The notes beneath the pieces were generated by a model, which saw only the letters and a list, made by a program, of their open reading frames with translations, was not told the origin of the DNA and did no database searches. Source: Massilia brevitalea (GTDB lineage: Bacteria > Pseudomonadota > Gammaproteobacteria > Burkholderiales > Burkholderiaceae_D). Taken from it: a DNA stretch of 64,000 nucleotides. Below are positions 18,303 through 26,038 of this stretch, in pieces; position 1 is the stretch's first letter, and each line of letters opens with the position of its first letter. Where the stretch lies: contig NZ_JAULSI010000010.1 of assembly GCF_030711405.1 (NCBI RefSeq), positions 99,252-163,251 of the forward strand. The letters run 5' to 3'. The translations under genes and the position numbers were made by a program.

Positions 18303-18368
18303 CCGCAACTCAGCCGCAACTCAACCGCAACTCAACCGCAACTCAACCGCAACTCAGCCGCAAGTCAG
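18303..18368. repeat. Six 11-bp tandem repeats
   Basis: Six consecutive copies of CCGCAACTCAA or CCGCAACTCAG (the last reads CCGCAAGTCAG). The array ends four bases before the stop codon of the GbsR-type regulator. It may be a variable-number repeat. Confidence 0.9.
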
Positions 18369-18372
18369 CCAT

Positions 18373-18930
18373 TCATTCGTCGTCGTTCGCCTTCCCATTC
18401 CCCAGCAGCCGATCCTTGACAGTCAATAAACGCTGCACCTTGGCCCCCATCTTCATCAGCTGCGCCAACGATTCCGGCGACAGGCGCTGCAGATCGTCGA
18501 ACCAGTTGTTCGCCAGATCGACCAGTTCGTGCATCTCGCCCATGCGCTGCTGGGCAAACTTGTCTTCCGGCGTCTTGGCCTTGACCAGCAGCGATTCGCG
18601 CAACACCGACAAGGTAGGCGCCACTTCGCGCCGGCGCCGTTCGGCCGCCACCACGCGGAAGATTTCCCACACGTCGCCCAGCGAGGTGAAGTATTCGCGG
18701 CGGTCGCCGGGAATGCGGCTCAGGCGCACCAGGCCCCAGGACTGCAATTCCTTCAAGCCGATGCTGACGTTCGAGCGCGAGATGCCCAGCTTTTCGCCGA
18801 TGTCGTCGGCGTGCAGCTGCTGCTCGGTCACGAAGAGCAGGGCATAGATCTGGCCCACGGTGCGATTGATGCCCCAGCGGCTACCCATCTCGCCGAAGTG
18901 GCTGACAAAACTCTGGACTAATGGCGTCAC
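18373..18930 (-). CDS. GbsR/MarR-family transcriptional regulator
   Basis: A 185-residue winged-helix regulator. The HTH lies around residues 40-75 (ADDIGEKLGISRSNVSIGLKELQ), the wing follows (LSRIPGDRREYF), and a C-terminal helical dimerisation region completes it. GbsR-type repressors sense choline or other effectors, but here the gene is divergent from cydDC-cydABX, so control of the bd oxidase operon is the likely role. Two related palindromic sites lie in the 370-bp divergent spacer, one beside this gene. No redox cysteines are visible, so the signal is unclear. Confidence 0.85.
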   Translation of the reverse strand: MTPLVQSFVSHFGEMGSRWGINRTVGQIYALLFVTEQQLHADDIGEKLGISRSNVSIGLKELQSWGLVRLSRIPGDRREYFTSLGDVWEIFRVVAAERRRREVAPTLSVLRESLLVKAKTPEDKFAQQRMGEMHELVDLANNWFDDLQRLSPESLAQLMKMGAKVQRLLTVKDRLLGNGKANDDE

Positions 18931-18939
18931 GGTCGAGAA

Positions 18940-19064
18940 CTTTTCGAAAATTTGGAAACTTCGATTATCTCACGCGCTCTGGAATTCCCGACTAAGCCGC
19001 TGGCCTTCTCGTGACAAGCCAACATTTCCGCTGCATACTTTCACTGTTTTCTGAAAATTCAGAA
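18940..19064. promoter_or_regulatory. Two related palindromic sites in the regulator-cyd spacer (candidate operators)
   Basis: Site 1 begins TTTTCGAAAATTTGGAAA (from 18941). Site 2 is the 16-bp palindrome TTCTGAAAATTCAGAA (19049-19064). Aligned, they share TTTTC-(T)GAAAATT-NN-GAA-NN-TT. One is next to the regulator gene and the other faces cydD. Outside these sites, 18931-19299 shows no gene and no FNR-like TTGAT-N4-ATCAA site. Confidence 0.5.
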
Positions 19065-19299
19065 GTTTTTACAGATTGTGAAACTTGTGCGGACAGGGAT
19101 CATCCCCGGCCGGTATCACTGCAAAGCTGACAGTATGGATTCGCATCGTGCCCGTTGTACCGTTTTCCGGACCGCCCTCTGCGCGCTTCGTCCGGGCCGC
19201 CTTCTCGTCTTTTCTTCCGGTCGCGCGCCACCGCCTTAGCCCGCGCTAGCCCGAACACGCGGCCCCAGCGCCGCATCCCAGAACCACCGGAGAAACACC

Positions 19300-21033
19300 A
19301 TGCTCTCGAACAGACGCCGTGGCGCGGACGCGCACGCCCCTGCGCAGCAGGACAAGGCCCCATCCGCTCGCCGCCAGCCAGCTGGCAGCCGCGCCGGCGC
19401 CATGGCGCAAGCCGCCGCCGCACTGCTGTGGATCGCCCAGGCGGCGCTGCTGGCCAACGCGGTCGGCCGCCTTGCCGATGGCGCCGGCCTCGACGCGGTG
19501 ATCCTTCCGGCACTCAGCTTCCTGCTGCTGGGCCTGGCCCGCGCCAGCCTCGACGCCTGGGGCGCACGCCGCGTGTTCGCGGCTGCCCGCAGCTGGTTGA
19601 GCGGCCTGCGTGCCGGCGCCGCCGATGCCCTGGCGCGCCGCTCGCCGCTGGACCGCACGCGTCCCGCCTCGGGCCAGGCTGCCAGCATCCTGGCCGAACA
19701 GGCCGAGGCCGTGCTGCCCTGGCTGCTGCGCTACCAGGGTGCGCGCTGGCGCGTCATGCTGGTGCCGCCAGTGATCGCGCTGGCGGTCGCTTGTTTGTCC
19801 TGGGCCGCGGCGCTGATCCTGGTGCTGGCCGCGCCGCTGATCCCCCTCTTCATGGCCGTCATCGGCTGGCGCGCCAAGGCTGCCAGCGAAGCGCAGCTGC
19901 AGCTCGTCGGCGGCATGAACGGCTTCCTGCTCGACCGCCTGCGCGGCCTGTCGACCCTGCGCGCGCTCGGCGCCGTCGACACCACCGCGCGCCGCCTGCA
20001 CGACACTGCCCAGGCCCTGCGCCGGGGCACCATGCGCGTGCTGCGCATCGCCTTCCTGTCGTCCACCGCGCTGGAACTGTTCTCGGCGCTGGCCGTCGCC
20101 CTGGTAGCAGTGTATGTCGGCTTCCACTTGCTCGGCCAGATCGACGGCGGCAGCTGGGGCGTGCGCCTGCGCCTGGAGCAGGGCATGTTCATCCTGATGC
20201 TGGCGCCGGCCTTTTTCGAGCCGCTGCGCGACCTGGCCGCGGCCTGGCACGACAAGGCTGCGGGCGAAGCGGCGCTCGAGGCGCTGCACAAGCTGCAAGC
20301 CCCAGCACCGATCCTGCCCGGCGCGCTGGATGATGCGCAAGACGCAGCAGCGGAGGGCATCGCCGCGCCAAGCCTGGCGATTGCCGGCCTGCGTTTTGCC
20401 CACCCCGGCGAAACGCCGCTGTTCGACGGCTTCACGCTCGATATCGCGCCGGGCGAACACGTCGCCCTGGTCGGCGCCAGCGGCAGCGGCAAGACCACGC
20501 TGCTGTCGCTGGTCGCTGGCCTGGCGCAGGCGCAAGGCGGCAGCATCCGCATCGGCGGCGTCATGCTGGACGACAGCAGCACCGCCGGCCTGCGCACGCG
20601 CATGGCCTGGGTCGGCCAGAAGCCGCACGTGTTCGCCGGCACGGTGCGCGGCAACGTGGCGCTGGGCCGCGCCGGCGTGACGCCGCTGGCGGTAACGGCC
20701 GCGGTGCGCCGCGCCGGCCTGGCCGATGTCGAACACGCCGCGCCGCACGAAGCGCTGGGGGAGGGCGGTATCGGCCTGTCCGGCGGCGAGCTGGTACGCC
20801 TGGCGCTGGCGCGCGCCGCCGTCGCCCCGCACGCCAGCCTGCTGCTGGCCGACGAACCCACCGCCCACCTCGACCGCGACACCGCCGCCGGCGTCGTCGA
20901 TGCGCTGCTTGAGCTGGCGCGCGGCCGCACGCTGGTCGTCGCCACCCACGACCTGGCGCTCGCGGCGCGCATCGGCCGCATCGTGCACGTCGGCCGTCTT
21001 GGCGAGCAGGGCATGCAGGAGGAAGCAGCATGA
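19300..21033 (+). CDS. cydD: Thiol reductant ABC exporter subunit CydD
   Basis: A 577-residue half-transporter: six membrane helices (about residues 30-310), then an ATPase domain with Walker A GASGSGKTT, signature LSGGELVRLALARA and Walker B LLLADEPTAHLD. CydDC export glutathione/cysteine to the periplasm and are needed to assemble cytochrome bd, whose genes follow directly. The start has GGAG upstream. The stop overlaps the cydC start (ATGA). Confidence 0.95.
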   Translation: MLSNRRRGADAHAPAQQDKAPSARRQPAGSRAGAMAQAAAALLWIAQAALLANAVGRLADGAGLDAVILPALSFLLLGLARASLDAWGARRVFAAARSWLSGLRAGAADALARRSPLDRTRPASGQAASILAEQAEAVLPWLLRYQGARWRVMLVPPVIALAVACLSWAAALILVLAAPLIPLFMAVIGWRAKAASEAQLQLVGGMNGFLLDRLRGLSTLRALGAVDTTARRLHDTAQALRRGTMRVLRIAFLSSTALELFSALAVALVAVYVGFHLLGQIDGGSWGVRLRLEQGMFILMLAPAFFEPLRDLAAAWHDKAAGEAALEALHKLQAPAPILPGALDDAQDAAAEGIAAPSLAIAGLRFAHPGETPLFDGFTLDIAPGEHVALVGASGSGKTTLLSLVAGLAQAQGGSIRIGGVMLDDSSTAGLRTRMAWVGQKPHVFAGTVRGNVALGRAGVTPLAVTAAVRRAGLADVEHAAPHEALGEGGIGLSGGELVRLALARAAVAPHASLLLADEPTAHLDRDTAAGVVDALLELARGRTLVVATHDLALAARIGRIVHVGRLGEQGMQEEAA

Positions 21034-22721
21034 AACACCACCACGACTTCGTTACCGTGCTGCGCCTGTTCATGCGCAGCGACGCGCGCCGCCTGCTGCT
21101 GGGCGCGGGCCTGTCCACCCTCACCGTGCTGGCGGGGATCGCGCTGCTGGGCGTCTCCGGCTGGTTCATCACGGCCACAGGCCTGGCCGGCCTGTCAGCC
21201 GCGGCGGCCCTGGCCTTCAATGTCTTCGTGCCGAGCGCCGGCATCCGCCTGCTGGCACTTGGCCGCACCTTCGGCCGCTATGCCGAGCGCCTGGTCACCC
21301 ATGACGCCACCCTCGGCGTGCTGGCGTCGCTGCGCGTCACACTGTTCCGCGGCTGGGCCGAACCGCAGGCCGCACGCGCGCTGCTGCTGCGCCCTGGCCG
21401 CCTGCTGTTCCGCCTGACCGGCGACATCGACGCACTGGAAGCGGTCTACCTGCGCCTGCTGGTGCCGCTGGCCGCCACCTTCGGCGCGGCGCTGCTGGCC
21501 GGCCTGCTGCTCGCCATCCTCGACTGGCGGCTGAGTGCATTTGTATTCGTCTGGCTGCTGGCATGCGGCTGGGGCGTCGCCGCCTGGACCGCAGGCCGCG
21601 CTCGTCCGCTGGCGCTGCGCCGCGTGCAGATGACCGAACGCCTGCGCGCCGGCGCCATCGACCTGAGCGCCGGCCAGACCGACCTGGCCCTGGCTGGCCG
21701 CCTGCCGGCGCAATGCGCGGCCCTGCAGCAGACCGACGCCCGCCTGGCGCGCGGCGACGACGCTTTGCACCGGCTGGAAACCCGCGCCGGCTGGCTGCAT
21801 GCCGTGGCCGGCCACGCGACGGTGGCACTGGTGCTGCTGGCGGCCGGCGCGCTGGCCGGGCAGGGCCAGCTCGATGCGCCGCTGTCCGCGCTGGCCCTGC
21901 TCACCGCACTGGCCGCTCTGGAACCGTTCGCGGCGCTGCGCCGCGGCGCCATCGAGGCGGCGCGCAGCGCGCTGGCCGCACGCCGCCTGGCGCCGCGCCT
22001 GCGCGCAGACGCCACGCAGACGCAGGCTGCCGGCCGCACCGAGGCTGGCGAAGCACTGCGCATGGACCGGGTGGGCGTCACCCACGCCGGCCGTGCCCAA
22101 GCCGCGCTGCACGCCATCGACCTGCGCATCGCAGCCGGCGAACGCGTTGCCGTGATCGGCGCCAGCGGCGCCGGCAAGTCGACGCTGCTGGCGCTGGCCG
22201 CCGGCGAACTGGCGCCGCAGTCGGGCCGGGTGGCGGCATCGCCCTGCACCTGGCTGACCCAGCGCACCGAACTGTTCCAGGACAGCCTGCGCGACAACCT
22301 GCGCCTGGCCGACCCGCAAGCCTCCGATGCCCAGTTGTGGAGCGTGCTGCAGGCGGCCGGCCTGGCCGAAGACGTGCGCCGCCTGGCGCAGGGCCTGGAC
22401 ACGCCGCTGGGCGAGGGCGGCCTGGGCCTGTCGGGCGGGCAGTCGCGGCGCCTGGCGCTGGCGCGCCTGCTGCTGCGCGATGCCGGCTTCTGGCTGCTCG
22501 ACGAACCGACCGAAGGCCTGGACAGCGCCACCGCCGCCGACGTGCTGGCGCGTTTGAATCGCCACGCCGAAGGCCGCACCCTGCTGATCGCCACCCATCT
22601 GCGCTGCGAAGCCGCGCTGGGCGAACGCCTGCTCGTGATGCAGGGCGGGCGCATCGTGGCCGACCTGCGGCGCGGCGCCCCTGATTACGACGCGGCGCTT
22701 GCACGCCTGCGCCAACACTGA
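21030..22721 (+). CDS. cydC: Thiol reductant ABC exporter subunit CydC
   Basis: A 563-residue partner of CydD: membrane domain (LGVSGWFITATGLAG is typical of CydC), then an ATPase domain with Walker A GASGAGKST, signature LSGGQSRRLALARL and Walker B FWLLDEPTEGLD. The nucleotide-binding domain is compact, as usual for CydC. It is translationally coupled to cydD and 37 nt upstream of cydA. Confidence 0.95.
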   Translation: MKHHHDFVTVLRLFMRSDARRLLLGAGLSTLTVLAGIALLGVSGWFITATGLAGLSAAAALAFNVFVPSAGIRLLALGRTFGRYAERLVTHDATLGVLASLRVTLFRGWAEPQAARALLLRPGRLLFRLTGDIDALEAVYLRLLVPLAATFGAALLAGLLLAILDWRLSAFVFVWLLACGWGVAAWTAGRARPLALRRVQMTERLRAGAIDLSAGQTDLALAGRLPAQCAALQQTDARLARGDDALHRLETRAGWLHAVAGHATVALVLLAAGALAGQGQLDAPLSALALLTALAALEPFAALRRGAIEAARSALAARRLAPRLRADATQTQAAGRTEAGEALRMDRVGVTHAGRAQAALHAIDLRIAAGERVAVIGASGAGKSTLLALAAGELAPQSGRVAASPCTWLTQRTELFQDSLRDNLRLADPQASDAQLWSVLQAAGLAEDVRRLAQGLDTPLGEGGLGLSGGQSRRLALARLLLRDAGFWLLDEPTEGLDSATAADVLARLNRHAEGRTLLIATHLRCEAALGERLLVMQGGRIVADLRRGAPDYDAALARLRQH

Positions 22722-22758
22722 ACCTACCCACTTCAACAAGAAAAGAAAGGCTCTCACC

Positions 22759-24360
22759 ATGGATCTCGATGTCGTCGGGCTCTCCCGGCTACAGTTTGCC
22801 CTTACGGCGCTGTACCACTTTTTGTTCGTGCCCCTGACCCTCGGGCTGTCGATGCTGGTTGCCATCATGGAGACGGTCTATGTGATGACCAACCGCCCCA
22901 TCTGGCGCCAGATGACCAAGTTCTGGGGCGTTTTGTTCGGGATTAACTTCGCCATCGGTGTTTCCACCGGCCTGGTGATGGAATTCCAGTTCGGGATGAA
23001 CTGGAGCTACTACAGCCACTACGTGGGCGACGTCTTCGGCGCCCCGCTGGCGCTCGAAGGCCTGATGGCCTTCTTCCTCGAAGCGACCTTTGTCGGACTG
23101 TTCTTCTTCGGCTGGGACAGGCTCTCGAAGCGCGCCCACCTGATCGTGACCTGGCTGACCGCCATCGGCACCAACTTCTCGGCGCTGTGGATCCTGATCG
23201 CCAACGGCTGGATGCAGAACCCGGTCGGCGCCGCCCTCAACCCGCAGACCATGCGCATGGAAGTCACCGACTTCTACGCCGTGCTGACCAACCCGGTGGC
23301 CCAGGCCAAGTTCGTGCATACCGTCTCGGCCGGCTACGTGATCGCCGCCTTTTTCGTGCTCGGCATCTCGGCCTGGTTCCTGCTCAAGGGACGCCACGCC
23401 GAGCTCGCCAAGCGCTCGATGACGGTGGCCGCTTCCTTTGGCCTGGCCGCTTCGATGTCGGTGGTGGTGCTGGGCGACGAAAGCGGCTACCTGTCGACCG
23501 AACACCAGAAGATGAAGCTGGCCGCGATCGAAGCCATGTGGCACACCGAGCCGGCGCCGGCCGCGTTCACCGCCTTCGGCTTCCCCGACCAGGCCGCGCG
23601 CGAGACCCATTATTCGATCCACATCCCCTGGGTGATGGGCCTGATCGGCACGCGCTCGCTGGACGGCCAGATTCCCGGCATCCACGATCTCGTGCAACTG
23701 GCCGAGGCGCGCATTCGCCAGGGCATCGTGGCCTACGACGCGCTCGAACAGATCCGCGCGCTTGGCGGCAAGGGCCCGGTCCCGGCCGAACTGCAAGCCA
23801 CATTCGAAGCGCACGGCCAGCAGCTGGGCTATGCGCTGCTCCTGAAGCGCTACATCGACGATCCGCGCCAGGCCACCGACGCGCAGATCGCGCTGGCCGC
23901 CGGCGACACCGTGCCGCAGGTCGCGCCGCTGTTCTGGTCCTTCCGCGTGATGGTCGGCCTGGGCATCTACTTCATCGCCTTTACCGCCGTGTTCTTCGTG
24001 CTGTCGGCGCGCCGCCAGCTCGACACCTACCCGTGGCTGCTGAAGCTCGCCGTGTGGTCGCTGCCGCTGCCGTGGATCGCCGCCGAAGCCGGCTGGATCG
24101 TGGCCGAGCTGGGCCGCCAGCCCTGGGCCATCGAAGGCGTGCTGCCGACGGCGGTGGCGGTGTCGAACCTCGGCATCGGCACCGTCCTCGGCACGCTGCT
24201 CGGCTTTGTCGTGCTGTACACGATCCTGATCATCGTCGAGATGAAGCTGATGCTGAAAGCCATCCGCAAGGGGCCCGAGGCCGACGATGCACCGGACATG
24301 CCGCTTGCCGGCGAAGTCCGCGTCGCGGCGCCACGCAACGCCAGCCTGCAGCCATCCTGA
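22759..24360 (+). CDS. cydA: Cytochrome bd ubiquinol oxidase subunit I
   Basis: A 533-residue, nine-helix oxidase subunit. His20 in LTALYHFLFVPLTLG is the expected heme d/b595-side ligand. The quinol-binding motif GRQPW is present near residue 450. The Q-loop is short, as in CIO-type (cyanide-insensitive) bd oxidases. It oxidises ubiquinol and reduces O2 with high affinity in the inner membrane. I chose the ATG at 22759, preceded by AGAAAGG. Order cydDC-cydABX is conserved in many betaproteobacteria. Confidence 0.96.
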   Translation: MDLDVVGLSRLQFALTALYHFLFVPLTLGLSMLVAIMETVYVMTNRPIWRQMTKFWGVLFGINFAIGVSTGLVMEFQFGMNWSYYSHYVGDVFGAPLALEGLMAFFLEATFVGLFFFGWDRLSKRAHLIVTWLTAIGTNFSALWILIANGWMQNPVGAALNPQTMRMEVTDFYAVLTNPVAQAKFVHTVSAGYVIAAFFVLGISAWFLLKGRHAELAKRSMTVAASFGLAASMSVVVLGDESGYLSTEHQKMKLAAIEAMWHTEPAPAAFTAFGFPDQAARETHYSIHIPWVMGLIGTRSLDGQIPGIHDLVQLAEARIRQGIVAYDALEQIRALGGKGPVPAELQATFEAHGQQLGYALLLKRYIDDPRQATDAQIALAAGDTVPQVAPLFWSFRVMVGLGIYFIAFTAVFFVLSARRQLDTYPWLLKLAVWSLPLPWIAAEAGWIVAELGRQPWAIEGVLPTAVAVSNLGIGTVLGTLLGFVVLYTILIIVEMKLMLKAIRKGPEADDAPDMPLAGEVRVAAPRNASLQPS

Positions 24361-24379
24361 CACTCCGGAGACAACAACC

Positions 24380-25534
24380 ATGATTCTTCATACACTGCTC
24401 GACTACGACGTATTGCGCGTCATCTGGTGGATTCTGCTGGGCGTGCTGCTGATCGCCTTTGCCGTGACCGACGGCTTCGACCTCGGCACCGGCACCTTGC
24501 TGCCCTTCGTGGCGAAAAACGACCTGGAACGCCGGGTCGTGATCAACTCCATCGGCCCGGTCTGGGAAGGCAACCAGGTCTGGCTGGTGCTGGGCGGCGG
24601 CGCCATCTTCGCCGCCTGGCCGCAGCTGTACGCGGTGTCGTTCTCGGGCTTCTATCTCGCCATGTTCGCGGTGCTGTTCGCCCTGATCCTGCGTCCGGTC
24701 GGCTTCAAATACCGCAGCAAGCACGAAGGGGCGCGCTGGCGCAGCACCTGGGACTGGCTGCTGTTCGTCGGTGGTTTCGTGCCGTCGCTGATCTTCGGCG
24801 TGGCCCTCGGTAACGTGCTGCAGGGCGTGCCTTTCCGCCTGACGCCGGACATGCAGATCTTCTACGACGGCGGCTTCTTCGGCCTGCTCAACCCCTTTGC
24901 GCTGCTGTGCGGGCTGGTGTCGGTGGCGATGCTGGTGATGCACGGCGCCAGCTGGCTGGCGCTGAAGACCGAGGGCGCCGTCGCCTCGCGCGCCCGCAAC
25001 TGGGGCATGTGCGCGGCCGTGGCCGTGGTGGCGCTGTATGCGCTGGCCGGCTGGGTGTTGTGGCGCTTTGTCGATGGCTACCGCATCACGAGCGAAGTCG
25101 TGACGACCGGCGCCTCGAATCCGCTGTTCAAGACGGTGGCGGGGCAGGGCGGCGCCTGGTTCGCCAACTACGCTGCCCATCCGTGGACGGTGGCGGCGCC
25201 GGTGCTGGGCTTCGTTGGCGCCGTGCTGGCGCTGCTTGGCCTGGCGCGCCGCTGGGAAGGCTGGACCATGGTGTTCAGCAGCCTGTCGATTGCCGGCATC
25301 ATCCTCAGCGTGGGCGCGTCGATGTTCCCCTTCATCCTGCCGTCGTCGATCCAGGGCGCGGCCAGTTTGACGGTGTGGGATGCCTCGTCGAGCCACCTGA
25401 CGCTGTTCATCATGCTGGTCGGCAGCTGCATCTTCCTGCCGATCATCATCGGCTATACCAGCTGGGTCTACAAGGTTTTGTGGGGCAAGGTCGATGCGGA
25501 TGGCATCCGCGACGGCAAGGGCCACGCCTACTAA
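24380..25534 (+). CDS. cydB: Cytochrome bd ubiquinol oxidase subunit II
   Basis: A 384-residue membrane subunit beginning MILHTLLDYDVLRVIWW, with the conserved AVTDGFDLGTG and WEGNQVWLVLGGGAIFAAWP segments. It pairs with CydA. The start at 24380 has CGGAG upstream, 19 nt after the cydA stop. Confidence 0.96.
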   Translation: MILHTLLDYDVLRVIWWILLGVLLIAFAVTDGFDLGTGTLLPFVAKNDLERRVVINSIGPVWEGNQVWLVLGGGAIFAAWPQLYAVSFSGFYLAMFAVLFALILRPVGFKYRSKHEGARWRSTWDWLLFVGGFVPSLIFGVALGNVLQGVPFRLTPDMQIFYDGGFFGLLNPFALLCGLVSVAMLVMHGASWLALKTEGAVASRARNWGMCAAVAVVALYALAGWVLWRFVDGYRITSEVVTTGASNPLFKTVAGQGGAWFANYAAHPWTVAAPVLGFVGAVLALLGLARRWEGWTMVFSSLSIAGIILSVGASMFPFILPSSIQGAASLTVWDASSSHLTLFIMLVGSCIFLPIIIGYTSWVYKVLWGKVDADGIRDGKGHAY

Positions 25535-25562
25535 TTACTGATATTGAATAAGGAGTCTGATC

Positions 25563-25667
25563 ATGTGGTATTTCGCCTGGATCCTCGGCCTGCCGCTGGC
25601 GGCCGCTTTCGCGGTGTTGAACGCGATGTGGTTCGAACTGGTGGACGACGACAAGCGCAGGGCTTGA
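25563..25667 (+). CDS. cydX: Cytochrome bd small subunit CydX
   Basis: A 34-residue single-helix peptide (MWYFAWILGLPLAAAFAVLN, then MWFELVDDDKRRA). The MWYFAWILG start and the Glu after the helix are diagnostic of CydX/YbgT, which stabilises the bd oxidase hemes. It lies 28 nt after cydB with AAGGAG upstream. Confidence 0.95.
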   Translation: MWYFAWILGLPLAAAFAVLNAMWFELVDDDKRRA

Positions 25668-26038
25668 GTCTTATTTCCGGCGCGCCACCCAGGCGCGCTT
25701 CGATCGGTTCAATTGGTCCACATGCTGGCGTACGCTGGTCGACGGCGCCAGGTGGATCAGTTCGCAGCTCGCCAGGACGAGGGCCTGGACAGCGCGCGGC
25801 CGGCACGGTCATGACCTCGTACATCCGCAAGAACGACAAGACCCTGCTGAACCGGATGCGTCACGCGTTCTGAACGGATGTGATGCAGGGCCGGTCCGGG
25901 GGACAGCGTGCCGCTTCCGGTGCGAGACGATGGGCAAATATGTGCAAAAATCACGCTTGCTCATACATTCCCGTCTCGTGTTTTTATGTATCAACTTCCC
26001 CTGCGCCCAGTGCGCTTCAGCCAGCGCCAGGTGGGCGC
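25668..26038. other. Spacer between cydX and the hybrid kinase
   Basis: A 371-bp stretch without a supportable gene. A short frame at 25812-25874 encodes a 20-residue basic peptide (MTSYIRKNDKTLLNRMRHAF) but has no clear ribosome-binding site. No repeat or clear terminator was seen. The kinase promoter is presumably in the AT-richer part near 25930-25990. Confidence 0.5.

Noticed and set aside
25812..25874. 20-residue peptide gene after cydX
   Set aside because: No ribosome-binding site and no known fourth cyd peptide of this kind; kept only as a remark in the spacer entry.
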